NCBI GenBank assembly: GCA_028715095.1
Contig: JAQUSM010000004.1
Coordinates: 1-20,194 of the forward strand
DNA: 20,194 bases
Direction: 5' to 3'
From: Candidatus Omnitrophota bacterium
GTDB taxonomy: Bacteria > Omnitrophota > Gorgyraeia > Gygaellales > Profunditerraquicolaceae
Positions 1 through 8,062 of the stretch are shown piece by piece. Under the pieces are notes generated by a model that was given only the letters and a program-made list of their open reading frames with translations, was not told the DNA's origin and ran no database searches. The position numbers and the translations under genes were made by a program. The number at the start of each line of letters is the position of its first letter. The first letter of the stretch is position 1.

Positions 1-2
1 AT

Positions 3-521
3 TTTACTGATTATGAGCCGGAGGCTTCTTTTATAGCGGAAGTAAATTCAGAGGTCGTTGGCTATTTGATCGGCGCAAAGAATAAGGTTATTGCGGAAAG
101 CGTTTTTAAGAAAAAGATTATGCCCGGCCTGTTCTGGAAGGCTTTAAAAAGCGGCATTTTCTTTAATAAGAAGAATATTATCTTTATTTTCAGCTGTTTA
201 AGAGCCCTCCTTAGAGGGGAACTTTCCGATCCTGATTTTACAAAAGATTACCCGGCCACTTTTCATATTAATTTAAAGAAAGAATTCCGCGGCCAAAATA
301 TCGGCACGGCTTTAATAGAAACATATTTGGCCTATCTGAAAGAGGAGAGGGTTATTGGGGTGCATTTAGCGACGCTCTCCCAGGCCGGAGCGGATTTTTT
401 TTCCAAACAATCTTTCCAATTGTTATATAAAGGAAAAAGGCCGTATTTCAGGCACATCCTGCATAAAGATGTGCCGCTTTTTATCTTCGGAAAGAAATTG
501 GGAGAGGTTTCCGGCCTTTAA
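3..521 (+). CDS. GNAT-family N-acetyltransferase, C-terminal part (5' end outside window)
   Basis: The reading frame is open from the left edge to the TAA at 519-521, so the true start lies upstream; the first in-window start codon (TTG at 66) is not the real one. The visible 172 residues carry the acetyl-CoA-binding motif A of the GNAT fold, RGQNIGTALIETYL, whose R-G-Q-x-I-G-T pattern contacts the CoA pyrophosphate. A hydrophobic strand and the segment ATLSQAGADFFSKQSF follow, matching motif B, where many GNATs have N-x-x-A-x-x-F-Y. The family transfers acetyl groups from acetyl-CoA to amines. The acceptor cannot be inferred here: it could be a small molecule or a protein. The next gene begins 52 bases downstream and is functionally unrelated, so context gives little help. 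The family call is firm; the substrate is unknown. Confidence 0.8.
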   Translation, partial: FTDYEPEASFIAEVNSEVVGYLIGAKNKVIAESVFKKKIMPGLFWKALKSGIFFNKKNIIFIFSCLRALLRGELSDPDFTKDYPATFHINLKKEFRGQNIGTALIETYLAYLKEERVIGVHLATLSQAGADFFSKQSFQLLYKGKRPYFRHILHKDVPLFIFGKKLGEVSGL

Positions 522-573
522 TGTATAGAGTTTTGCTTGAATATGCCGTAGGCTTATGTTAAGTTAAACAGTC

Positions 574-3237
574 ATGGAAAAACTTTGGCGCTTTACAGAT
601 AATTCGGGAAGTTTTTATTCGGGCTGCGCAGATAAAATCAAGAGTCTGTATTTTCCCGTGTGCAATGATAGTATTATGTCGTCTATTAGTCCTGATTTGC
701 ACGGAGATATCAAAAGCGGGCAAAATTCTTTTCTTTTGGCCCCGGTTTCACGTATTGATTTATCCAACCTGCGTTCTTCACGTAACTTCTGGGTTTATAT
801 TAATCCGCATAAAATCTGGTCAGTTGCCGGTGTTTCCAGGGATTCCAAACAGATAAAGAAGGATAAGTTCAAATTAGAGGCAGGCCTGCTTTGGCATAAA
901 ATAACCCGCCAGAATAAAGCAATAGGTATTAACGCGCAGGTCCTTTCTTTTGTGCCGGCTACGGCTGAGGCGGTTGAGATAATGCAGGTTAAGCTTACCA
1001 ATATCTCCCATAAACCTGTAAGCTTCATTCCCACGGTGGCTATTCCCATCTATAGCCGTGGCGCAAATAATATACGCGATCATCGCCATGTAACCAGTCT
1101 GTTGCAGCGCGTTATCCTGCATAAATTCGGGGTAATCTCCAAGCCGACATTGGCTTTTGATGAATCCGGGCACCGCCCGAATAAAGACAGTTATTTTGTT
1201 TTAAGCTGGGATGAAAAGTTTTCTCCTCCGGAAAGGATCTATCCGACTCAGGAGGGTTTTTGCGGCGACTCAGGCGACCTGGAGGAGCCGGAGGCGGTAT
1301 TTAATAACATGCCCGGGCAGTTAAATAATATACAGGGTAAAGAGGTTATGGGCGGCTTAAGTTTCAAAAGTGTTTCCCTTAAACCCGGGCAGTCAAAGAT
1401 ATATACGGTAATTATGGGGATAACCCGGGATCCCGGGGTACTCAGTAAGTTGATTTCTAAATTTAACCATCCGGATAAGATCTCGCATTCTTTGCAGGGA
1501 ACTAAAACATTCTGGGGTAAATTGAGCCAGGGTATAAATATTGCGACACAAGACAGTGATTTTGATAATTGGCTGCGCTGGGTCAATATTCAACCGACAT
1601 TGAGAAGGGTTTTCGGATGTTCCTTCCTGCCGGATTTTGATTATGGAAAAGGCGGCCGCGGATGGCGCGACCTTTGGCAGGATTGCCTGGGTTTGATCCT
1701 TAACGACGCGGAAAAAGTCAGGCCGTCTCTGATTAATAATTTTTGCGGGGTAAAGATTGATGGTTCCAATGCTACTATTATCGGCAAATGCCCCGAAGAA
1801 TTTATCGCTGACCGCAACAATATCAGCCGGGTGTGGATGGACCATGGCATTTGGCCGCTTTTGACGCTGGATTTATATATCAATGAAACAGGCGACCTGG
1901 ATATTTTGTTTGAGCAGGCAACTTATTTTTATAACCATGAAATAAACCGGGCCGGAGGTATTGATTATAACTGGACCCCGGCTTACGGGAACAAGCTGAA
2001 GACAAAAGCCGGAAAGGTGTATTCAGGTTCAATCCTGGAGCATCTTCTGGTAGAGAACCTGGTGCAGTTTTATAATGTCGGCAGCCATAACCATATCCGT
2101 CTTGAAGGCGCGGATTGGAATGACGGATTGGATATGGCAAAAGAAAACGGCGAAAGCGCAGCCTTTAGCGCGATGTACGCGCAAAACCTGGAGACGCTTG
2201 CAGGGCTTTTGTTGAAAATCGGGCAGGATAGCAAAGTAGAGGTAGCCGAAGAGGTCAAGATTTTGTTTACAAAGGTCAATTACGGAAGTATTCCTTCCAA
2301 ACGCAGGCTCCTGGATAAGTATTTTTCTAAAACGTCATTCGCTTTATCCGGAAAAAAAGTTTCTTTAGATGTTGCGCATCTGGCTGATGACCTTAAGGGT
2401 AAATCTCTATGGATGAAACAGCATATATGTTCGGCAGAGTGGCTCAAGGAAGGTTTTTTTAACGGCTATTATGACAATCTTAAAAAAAGATTAGAAGGAA
2501 AAAGAGGCAATCATGTGCAAATGACCTTGACTGCCCAGGTCTTTACCATAATGGCTGGCATTGCTTCTTCCTGGCAGGTGCGCAAGGTTCTGCAAAGCGT
2601 AAATAAATATTTGCTTGATAAGCAGGCCGGGAGCATACACCTAAATACAGATTTTAAGCAAGAACAGCTTGCTCTGGGCAGGGCTTTTTCTTTTTCATAC
2701 GGGGAAAAAGAGAATGGGGCAATCTTTAGCCATATGGTAGTGATGTTTAGTTATGCGTTATATAAACAAGGCCTTGCCCGGGAAGGCTGGGAAACTTTAA
2801 GCTCGCTTTATAAAATGGCGCTGGATACTACTAAAAGCAAAATATATCCTTGCCTGCCGGAATATTTTAACCTTGAAGGCCGGGGAATGTATTCTTATCT
2901 GACCGGTTCAGCCAGCTGGTTTATATTAACTATGCTTAATCAGGTTTTCGGGGTCAGGGGCCAAGACGGAGATTTAGTAATCGAGCCAAAGTTAAGCGCG
3001 GAGCATTTTCTCAAAAGCAACGGCATAAGCATAGAGCGTACATTTGCGGGCAGGAGAATAATGATAAGGTTTTTAAATCCCGGAAAACTTGCTTACGGCA
3101 AATATAAAATTGTTAAGGCCTGCCTTAATTTAAGTAACCTGCCTATAGATAAACGCAGTTATTTAGTTTTTAGCCGCGAAGTGATCCTTGGGCTGTCGGC
3201 GCAAAAGCTCAATCTGATAGAGATCCATTTGGGTTAA
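574..3237 (+). CDS. GH94-type glycoside phosphorylase (cellobiose/chitobiose phosphorylase-like)
   Basis: This 887-residue protein has the layout of glycoside hydrolase family 94: an N-terminal beta-sandwich (about residues 20-290), a helical linker, an (alpha/alpha)6 barrel (about 340-800) and a short C-terminal beta domain. Key motifs are RGWRDLWQD at 362-370, matching the GFRDxxQD sugar-binding motif of cellobiose phosphorylases; GADWNDGLD at 512-520, the ADWND motif holding the catalytic general-acid aspartate; and TGSASW at 777-782, matching the C-terminal TGSAGW motif near the phosphate site. Known family members reversibly phosphorolyse beta-glucosides or beta-GlcNAc disaccharides to a sugar 1-phosphate, normally in the cytoplasm. 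There is no signal peptide. The substrate cannot be read from sequence. Length is slightly above the usual roughly 800 residues. The ATG at 574 has no clear Shine-Dalgarno sequence. Neighbours (GNAT, hisG) do not suggest a pathway. Confidence 0.82.
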   Translation: MEKLWRFTDNSGSFYSGCADKIKSLYFPVCNDSIMSSISPDLHGDIKSGQNSFLLAPVSRIDLSNLRSSRNFWVYINPHKIWSVAGVSRDSKQIKKDKFKLEAGLLWHKITRQNKAIGINAQVLSFVPATAEAVEIMQVKLTNISHKPVSFIPTVAIPIYSRGANNIRDHRHVTSLLQRVILHKFGVISKPTLAFDESGHRPNKDSYFVLSWDEKFSPPERIYPTQEGFCGDSGDLEEPEAVFNNMPGQLNNIQGKEVMGGLSFKSVSLKPGQSKIYTVIMGITRDPGVLSKLISKFNHPDKISHSLQGTKTFWGKLSQGINIATQDSDFDNWLRWVNIQPTLRRVFGCSFLPDFDYGKGGRGWRDLWQDCLGLILNDAEKVRPSLINNFCGVKIDGSNATIIGKCPEEFIADRNNISRVWMDHGIWPLLTLDLYINETGDLDILFEQATYFYNHEINRAGGIDYNWTPAYGNKLKTKAGKVYSGSILEHLLVENLVQFYNVGSHNHIRLEGADWNDGLDMAKENGESAAFSAMYAQNLETLAGLLLKIGQDSKVEVAEEVKILFTKVNYGSIPSKRRLLDKYFSKTSFALSGKKVSLDVAHLADDLKGKSLWMKQHICSAEWLKEGFFNGYYDNLKKRLEGKRGNHVQMTLTAQVFTIMAGIASSWQVRKVLQSVNKYLLDKQAGSIHLNTDFKQEQLALGRAFSFSYGEKENGAIFSHMVVMFSYALYKQGLAREGWETLSSLYKMALDTTKSKIYPCLPEYFNLEGRGMYSYLTGSASWFILTMLNQVFGVRGQDGDLVIEPKLSAEHFLKSNGISIERTFAGRRIMIRFLNPGKLAYGKYKIVKACLNLSNLPIDKRSYLVFSREVILGLSAQKLNLIEIHLG

Positions 3238-3244
3238 TATTTGC

Positions 3245-3273
3245 TTTACAAGCCGGCAATATATAGATATAAT
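3245..3273 (+). promoter_or_regulatory. sigma70-type promoter for hisG
   Basis: TTTACA at 3245-3250 and a perfect TATAAT at 3268-3273 are separated by exactly 17 bases. The predicted start near 3280 gives a leader of about 34 bases that includes the Shine-Dalgarno-like AGGAAAGGGA at about 3296-3305 before hisG. It lies just after the stop of the GH94 gene, so hisG probably has its own transcript. This is seen in sequence only; activity is inferred. Confidence 0.6.
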
Positions 3274-3313
3274 AAAAACTCCTATTGGTTATTTCAGGAA
3301 AGGGAAATTTATT

Positions 3314-4198
3314 ATGAAAAGTAAAGTTTTAAAGTTCGGTTTGCCTAAAGGCAGCCTTCAGGAATCTACCTTTAAGATGCTTAAAAAGGCCGGTTTTAAC
3401 GTTAATCTGCCTAACCCGCGTTCATATTTTCCGTCTGTAGATGATTCAGAGATCCAGGCGGTTTTATTGCGGGCACAGGAGATGTCGCGCTATATCCAGG
3501 ATGGCGCTCTTGATTGCGGGATTACCGGCAATGACTGGATACTGGAGAATAACTCTGATGTGGTTAGGGTCACGGACTTAACTTATGCCAAACAGGGCCT
3601 GAATAAAGTCAGGTGGGTTTTGGCAGTGCCGGAGGGCTCCGGGATTAAAAACGTAAAGGACTTAAATGGTAAGCGCGTGGCTACGGAGCTGGTAAATGTA
3701 ACCAGGGAATATTTTAAGAAAAATAAAGTTAAGGTAGAGGTTGAGTTTAGCTGGGGGGCAACGGAGGTCAAGGTCAGCGGCGGATTGGTTGATGCAATAG
3801 TGGAGCTGACTGAAACAGGCAGCTCTTTGCGGGCAAATAAATTGGTTGAGATCGCCACTCTCTGTGAGTCCACCACCCAGTTGATCGCCAATAAAAACTC
3901 TTATAAAGACAGCTGGAAAAGAGCTAAGATGGAACAGGTCGCTTTGCTTTTGCAAGGTGCAATTGCCGCAGAAGAAAAAGTCGGATTAAAAATGAACGTA
4001 AGAAAAGAGAATCTTAAGGCAGTTATCGGCAGGCTTCCGGCCTTAAAGAAACCTACTATTTCCGGATTGAGCGATGACGGTTGGTTTGCCATCGAGACGA
4101 TTATAGATGAGAAGGTTGTCAGGGTGCTTATCCCTGTTTTAAAACAAGCCGGTGCCCAGGGGATTATTGAATACCCGTTGAATAAGGTTATTTTGTAG
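3314..4198 (+). CDS. hisG: ATP phosphoribosyltransferase, long form
   Basis: HisG catalyses the first step of histidine synthesis, joining ATP and PRPP to make phosphoribosyl-ATP. The N-terminal signature KFGLPKGSLQESTFKMLKKAG and the following D-C-G-I-T-G-N-D block match the catalytic periplasmic-binding-protein-like fold. The PRPP loop is at about residues 160-173 (DAIVELTETGSSLR). At 294 residues this is the long form: residues from about 220 on form the C-terminal HisG_C domain that binds histidine in feedback-inhibited hexameric enzymes, so no HisZ partner should be needed. The ATG at 3314 follows a purine-rich ribosome-binding site and a good promoter. No other his gene is in the window, so this is hisG outside a visible his operon. 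PRPP could come from the prs product encoded at 9817. Confidence 0.96.
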   Translation: MKSKVLKFGLPKGSLQESTFKMLKKAGFNVNLPNPRSYFPSVDDSEIQAVLLRAQEMSRYIQDGALDCGITGNDWILENNSDVVRVTDLTYAKQGLNKVRWVLAVPEGSGIKNVKDLNGKRVATELVNVTREYFKKNKVKVEVEFSWGATEVKVSGGLVDAIVELTETGSSLRANKLVEIATLCESTTQLIANKNSYKDSWKRAKMEQVALLLQGAIAAEEKVGLKMNVRKENLKAVIGRLPALKKPTISGLSDDGWFAIETIIDEKVVRVLIPVLKQAGAQGIIEYPLNKVIL

Positions 4199-4219
4199 TT
4201 AGAGAGAAGAGGAGAAGTT

Positions 4220-4330
4220 ATGCCTTGTGGAAAGAAAAGAAAACGACAAAAAATTAAGACTCATAAGCGTAAGAAGATGCGTCGTCGTCTTCGCCATCTG
4301 AAGAAGAGAGCTTGGGGCGGTAAAGGTTAA
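4220..4330 (+). CDS. COX24/AURKAIP1-like (mS38/bS22-type) basic ribosomal mini-protein
   Basis: A 36-codon gene 21 bases after hisG, starting ATG at 4220 with a strong Shine-Dalgarno AGGAG at 4210-4214 and ending TAA at 4328-4330. The product begins MPCGKKRKRQKIKTHKRKK and ends RAWGGKG; over half its residues are Lys or Arg, and there is no acidic residue. The pattern GKKRKR-x-K-x-x-THKRKK followed by R-x-x-RH-x-KK is what I recognise as the bacterial AURKAIP1/COX24 domain. That family consists of roughly 30-residue proteins annotated in Bacteroidota and relatives, and is related to mitochondrial mS38. Such peptides are ribosome-bound through rRNA contacts. A nucleic-acid-binding role is therefore likely, but the exact ribosomal position is inference. 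The tail with Trp32 is not part of the motif I know. The next gene starts 74 bases later with its own ribosome-binding site. Confidence 0.8.
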   Translation: MPCGKKRKRQKIKTHKRKKMRRRLRHLKKRAWGGKG

Positions 4331-4404
4331 GTTTCTCCTTTTTTGTTCATGAAAAGGACTTTACCGGGTTTTTAAGTTTTCTGGATAATTTTAGAAGGAT
4401 ACTT

Positions 4405-5373
4405 TTGAAGTTAAAATATCTTAACAGTTTGGCTTGTCTTTGCCTTTCTTTGGCCGTGGCTGTCGGAACTGCCCAGGCTTTAGATATAGACAGAAAAGAC
4501 ACTCAAGGTCTAAGCCACTATATCAGTGCCCTTTATTACGAAGACCTTGGTGATATAGATACGGCTATCCAGGAATATCGTAAAGCGCTGCAGGTCGATA
4601 CCCAGAGTTCTTTGTTACATTTAAACCTGGCTTCAGCTTTCATTAAGAAAAATGATATCCCTTCGGCTATAACTGAATTAAAGCAATCTATCAATCTGGC
4701 CCCTGATGCTGTTGAGCCGCATGCGATATTGGCGTTGGTTTATACAACGCAAAATAAAGCGGATTTAGCCACTCAGGAATATGCGCTTGCGCTTAAGAAT
4801 GTCGCTAAACTTGAGCCGGGTAATATTGAAGTTTACAAAAGTTTAGGAGCAATTTATTTACAGCAGCGTAAGTTAAAAGAGGCTGAAGGTATCTTTAAAT
4901 TGGTTGCGGGGCTGGCCCCCCTTGATGAGCAAACACATTTTTACCTGGGCAGCATCTATTATGAACTAAAAGATTACGCTCCCGTAGAAACAGAGCTTAA
5001 GGCCGCAATAAAATTAAAGCCGGACTATCATGAAGCTCTAAATTTCCTTGGCTATTTTTACCTGGAGCAGGATAAAAATATTGATAAAGCCGGTGCGATG
5101 ATTAAGAAGGCTTTAAGCTTCGACCCGGAAAATGGCGCTTATATTGACAGCCTGGGATGGTTTTATTTTAAGAAAGGTAAGTTTAAGGAAGCACTAAGCC
5201 ATCTGGAAAAAGCAGCGTCTTTGTTAAGCGACCCGGTTATATATGAGCATCTGGGGGATGTTTACTTAAAACTGGGCAACCAGGATAACGCAAGATTGAA
5301 CTGGGAGAAATCCCTGAAATTAGATGCTAGCCAGGAACGCGTGAAAGAAAAATTACTCCAACTTTCTAAATAA
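4405..5373 (+). CDS. Exported tetratricopeptide-repeat protein
   Basis: This 322-residue protein starts at TTG 4405, supported by the AGAAGGA ribosome-binding site at 4393-4399 and by the signal peptide that begins right there. Residues 1-25 form a signal peptide: basic LKLKY, a hydrophobic core, and a signal-peptidase I site TAQA|LD after residue 25. The rest is about eight consecutive TPR units of about 34 residues. They show the usual pattern (for example AIQEYRKALQVD, AITELKQSINLAPD, HLGDVYLKLGNQDNA) and no other domain. The last units (AYIDSLGWFYFKKGKFKEAL, then HLGDVY) resemble the TPR arrays of envelope proteins that act as protein-assembly scaffolds. Localisation is periplasmic or outer-membrane-associated; partners are unknown. 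Its stop shares a base with the start of the transketolase subunit gene (TAATG), so the two are probably translated together despite unrelated roles. Confidence 0.85.
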   Translation: MKLKYLNSLACLCLSLAVAVGTAQALDIDRKDTQGLSHYISALYYEDLGDIDTAIQEYRKALQVDTQSSLLHLNLASAFIKKNDIPSAITELKQSINLAPDAVEPHAILALVYTTQNKADLATQEYALALKNVAKLEPGNIEVYKSLGAIYLQQRKLKEAEGIFKLVAGLAPLDEQTHFYLGSIYYELKDYAPVETELKAAIKLKPDYHEALNFLGYFYLEQDKNIDKAGAMIKKALSFDPENGAYIDSLGWFYFKKGKFKEALSHLEKAASLLSDPVIYEHLGDVYLKLGNQDNARLNWEKSLKLDASQERVKEKLLQLSK

Positions 5374-6194
5374 TGGATAACAGGCAATTATCAATAAAAG
5401 AATTAGAGACTAAAGCTAAAGAAACCCGGCGTTTAATTATCGAGATGTTGGCTAAGGCCGGTTCAGGCCATCCCGGAGGGAGTCTCTCCGCTACAGATTT
5501 AGTTGTCGCCTTGTATTTTAATATCCTGCATTTTAATCCAAAAGATCCGCAATGGCCGGACAGGGATCGTTTCCACATGTCCAAAGGGCACTGTTGCCCG
5601 CTCTGGTATGCGGTATTGGCGCAAACAGGTTATTTCCCAAAAGAAGAATTAATGACTCTGCGTCAATTAGGCTCGAGGCTTCAGGGGCATCCCGCACGTA
5701 GTACTCCCGGTGTTGAATCAGCATCCGGTTCACTTGGCCAGGGGCTTTCTGTCGGACTGGGAATGGCTCTAGCGGCAAAAATGGATAAAAAGAATTACCG
5801 GGTTTATGTTTTAATGGGTGACGGAGAGACACAGGAGGGCAATATCTGGGAGGCAGCTATGGCTTGCAGCCATTTTTCCTGTGATAATCTCTGCGCTATT
5901 CTGGATTTTAACGGCTGTCAGATAGACGGAAGATGTGAAGACATTATGGGCCTGGAGCCATTAGCCGCTAAATGGCAGGCATTTGGCTGGCATGTGATAG
6001 AAATTGATGGTCATGACATGCGGCAGATTTTATCCGCTTATGAAGAGGCTAAAACAATAAAATCCAAACCCACAATAATTATCGGCCGCACCGTAAAAGG
6101 TAAAGGTGTCTCATTTATGGAAGGCGTAATAGGCTTTCACGGTAAAGCCCCTACTAAAGAAGAGGCGGAAAAAGCTTTGAAGGAGTTAGCGTAA
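5373..6194 (+). CDS. Transketolase, N-terminal (thiamine-pyrophosphate-binding) subunit
   Basis: 273 residues covering only the PP domain of transketolase. With the next gene product it should transfer two-carbon ketol units between sugar phosphates in the non-oxidative pentose phosphate pathway. Visible features are AGSGHPGGSLSATD with His33, SKGH for phosphate binding, and the ThDP/metal motif running from GDGETQEG (Asp150) to DFNG (Asn180). Family members often read VDYN where this has LDFN. It ends after VSFMEGVIGFHGKAPT, the usual end of this subunit. The ATG at 5373 overlaps the stop of the TPR gene by one base and has no clear Shine-Dalgarno, so re-initiation is likely. Split transketolases are known in archaea, clostridia and Thermotoga. 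It could instead be a related two-subunit ThDP enzyme, but transketolase is the best call. Confidence 0.93.
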   Translation: MDNRQLSIKELETKAKETRRLIIEMLAKAGSGHPGGSLSATDLVVALYFNILHFNPKDPQWPDRDRFHMSKGHCCPLWYAVLAQTGYFPKEELMTLRQLGSRLQGHPARSTPGVESASGSLGQGLSVGLGMALAAKMDKKNYRVYVLMGDGETQEGNIWEAAMACSHFSCDNLCAILDFNGCQIDGRCEDIMGLEPLAAKWQAFGWHVIEIDGHDMRQILSAYEEAKTIKSKPTIIIGRTVKGKGVSFMEGVIGFHGKAPTKEEAEKALKELA

Positions 6195-7123
6195 TGGCAG
6201 AGCAGCTTTATCAAAGGGATGTTTATGGCCAGACGCTGGTGAAGCTGGGTGAATTGGATAAGGATATTGTGGTTTTAGACGCTGACCTCTCCAGCTCTAC
6301 CAGGACGAACCTTTTTGCTAAACAATTCCCGGAAAGATTTTTTAATTTTGGCGTAGCGGAACAGAATATGATGGCTGCGGCCGCCGGATTAGCCAGCTGC
6401 GGGAAAAAAGTCTTCCTTTCCACTTTTGCTGTGTTTGCCGCAGGGCGCGCCTGGGACCAGATAAGGGTTTCCATAGGTTATAATAATTTTAATGTTAAAA
6501 TAGTAGCTACGCACGCCGGTATTACCGTAGGGCCGGACGGAGCAAGCCATCAGGCTTTAGAGGATATCGCGCTTATGCGTGTGCTTGCTAATATGAATAT
6601 TATTGTTCCTTGCGACGGGCCCCAGACAGCTGATGCGGTTATCGCCGCAGCAGAAACTCCAGGGCCTTTTTATATCCGTTTAGGCCGCTCAAAGGTTCCT
6701 ACTATTGAAAATAAAGACGGGTTTAAATTAGGTAAAGCCCAGGTAATCTCTGAAGGAAATGACGTAACTATCATTGCCTGCGGGATAATGGTTTTTGAGG
6801 CGCTTTTAGCAGTAAAAAATCTGGCGCAAAAGGGAATCAAGGCCCGCCTGATCAATGTGCATACTATTTGGCCGCTGGATAAAGAAGCTATTCTTAAGGC
6901 CGCTAAAGAAACTAAGTTTCTTGTGGTTTGCGAAGAGCATAACGTTATCGGAGGGCTGGCTTCCAGCGTAGGTGAAGTAGTTGCCGAGAATTGCCCTAAA
7001 AAAGTTATCCACCTTGGCGTGCGTAACCGCTTTGGCCAATCAGGGGAACCGGCAGACCTCTTGAAAGAATATAATCTTACCAGCCTGGATATAGAAAAAG
7101 CGGTTTTATCCAACATCTCCTAA
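6194..7123 (+). CDS. Transketolase, C-terminal (pyrimidine-binding) subunit
   Basis: 309 residues with the PYR domain (about 1-165) and the C-terminal transketolase domain (about 185-305). FGVAEQNMMAAAAGLASCGK contains Glu56, the residue that activates the thiamine N1' in this family. FAVFAAGRAWDQIR and HAGITVGPDGASHQ are the matching substrate and phosphate-loop motifs. It must pair with the subunit encoded immediately upstream to make a complete active site at the interface. The ATG at 6194 shares one base with the upstream TAA, and AGGAG at 6181-6185 lies 8 bases before it, giving tight coupling and probably equal synthesis. DXS has a related fold but is a single longer chain, so it is not the better choice. 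Confidence 0.94.
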   Translation: MAEQLYQRDVYGQTLVKLGELDKDIVVLDADLSSSTRTNLFAKQFPERFFNFGVAEQNMMAAAAGLASCGKKVFLSTFAVFAAGRAWDQIRVSIGYNNFNVKIVATHAGITVGPDGASHQALEDIALMRVLANMNIIVPCDGPQTADAVIAAAETPGPFYIRLGRSKVPTIENKDGFKLGKAQVISEGNDVTIIACGIMVFEALLAVKNLAQKGIKARLINVHTIWPLDKEAILKAAKETKFLVVCEEHNVIGGLASSVGEVVAENCPKKVIHLGVRNRFGQSGEPADLLKEYNLTSLDIEKAVLSNIS

Positions 7124-7141
7124 GATTTTAAACATAAGTTC

Positions 7142-8029
7142 ATGAAGTTTAACTCGCCATTGGTTATTAAGTCTTTTGCCAAATTAAATCTTTATCTGCG
7201 TGTTTTAGGCAGGCGCAAAGACAATTTTCATAATCTGGATACTTTATTCGTCCGTATTGACCTGGCCGATACAATTATCCTCAAAGGGCGTAAAGACAGC
7301 TCGATCAGGATTAAATGCGATAGCAGGCATGTGCCTAAGGATGAGACTAATCTTTGTTTCCGTGCCGCGGAATTATTAAGGCAGGAGTTTAACTTAAACT
7401 CAGGCTTGGAGATAGAGATTAAGAAACGTATACCCGTTGGCGCAGGGCTTGGCGGGGGTTCTTCTAACGCCGCCAGTACCCTTGTGGGGTTGAGTAAATA
7501 CTGGCATCTTAATTTGACCAAAGAAAAGCTGGCAATCCTGGCAGCTAAACTCGGCAGCGACGTCGCTTTCTTTGTCCATGATGTAAAGTTTGCCTTAGGC
7601 AGCCAACGGGGGGATAAAATCAAGCCGTTGAATTTTTTAGAAAAGGTTAAACTCCGCTTTATCCTGGTTTATCCCGGGGTTAAGGTGTCAACTCCCCTGA
7701 TTTATAAAGAATTTGACCTTTTTATTTCCGAGTTGACAAGGCGGCGTCCGGATGCTAAAATAATTCTTCCTGAATTGCTTAAAAAAGGCTCTCATATTGA
7801 TGCAAAATACTTTTTTAACGATTTAGAAGTTATCACCACAAATCTCTATCCTGTAGTTAAGAAAGTTAAAGATTCGCTTTTGGCGGTGGGATTAGAAAGT
7901 GTAATGATGTCCGGAAGCGGGCCAGCGGTATTTGCCATATGTGACAGCCGGACACAGGCTCAAGATTTAAGCAGTAAATTGCGCAAGGAACATAAATCTT
8001 GGCAAATTTTTCTAAGTTCTGCTATTTAG
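7142..8029 (+). CDS. ispE: 4-diphosphocytidyl-2-C-methyl-D-erythritol kinase
   Basis: IspE phosphorylates CDP-methylerythritol at the 2-hydroxyl in the MEP route to isoprenoid precursors. The 295 residues show the GHMP-kinase order. SFAKLNLYLRVLGRRKDNFH carries the catalytic lysine region (Lys14). IPVGAGLGGGSSNAA (about 97-111) is the ATP loop. LGSDVAFF holds the catalytic aspartate (Asp140), and MSGSGPAVFA is the C-terminal motif 3. Length is normal. The ATG at 7142 lies 18 bases after the transketolase stop and has no good Shine-Dalgarno, but it sits at the expected distance before the K-x-N-L motif. Lying close behind the transketolase pair and before spoVG, it is probably in the same transcript. 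In many bacteria ispE sits just upstream of spoVG or prs, as here. Confidence 0.95.
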   Translation: MKFNSPLVIKSFAKLNLYLRVLGRRKDNFHNLDTLFVRIDLADTIILKGRKDSSIRIKCDSRHVPKDETNLCFRAAELLRQEFNLNSGLEIEIKKRIPVGAGLGGGSSNAASTLVGLSKYWHLNLTKEKLAILAAKLGSDVAFFVHDVKFALGSQRGDKIKPLNFLEKVKLRFILVYPGVKVSTPLIYKEFDLFISELTRRRPDAKIILPELLKKGSHIDAKYFFNDLEVITTNLYPVVKKVKDSLLAVGLESVMMSGSGPAVFAICDSRTQAQDLSSKLRKEHKSWQIFLSSAI

Positions 8030-8062
8030 CCAGCGGCAGCTAAACAGGCAAGGAGGTAACTG

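Noticed and set aside
66..68. TTG at 66 as the start of the GNAT gene
   Set aside because: The frame stays open and protein-like to the left edge, and starting at 66 would delete part of the conserved fold.
533..560. Possible promoter TTGCTT-16-TATGTT before the GH94 gene
   Set aside because: Only three and four of six bases match the consensus boxes; too weak to list as a feature.
4323..4346. AAAGG...CCTTTTTT as an intrinsic terminator after the COX24-like gene
   Set aside because: The stem is only five mostly A-T pairs with a 10-base loop and overlaps the stop codon; not convincing.
4360..4389. Possible promoter TTTACC-18-GATAAT before the TPR gene
   Set aside because: The implied transcript start near 4396 falls inside the AGAAGGA ribosome-binding site, so a transcript from here could not use it properly.
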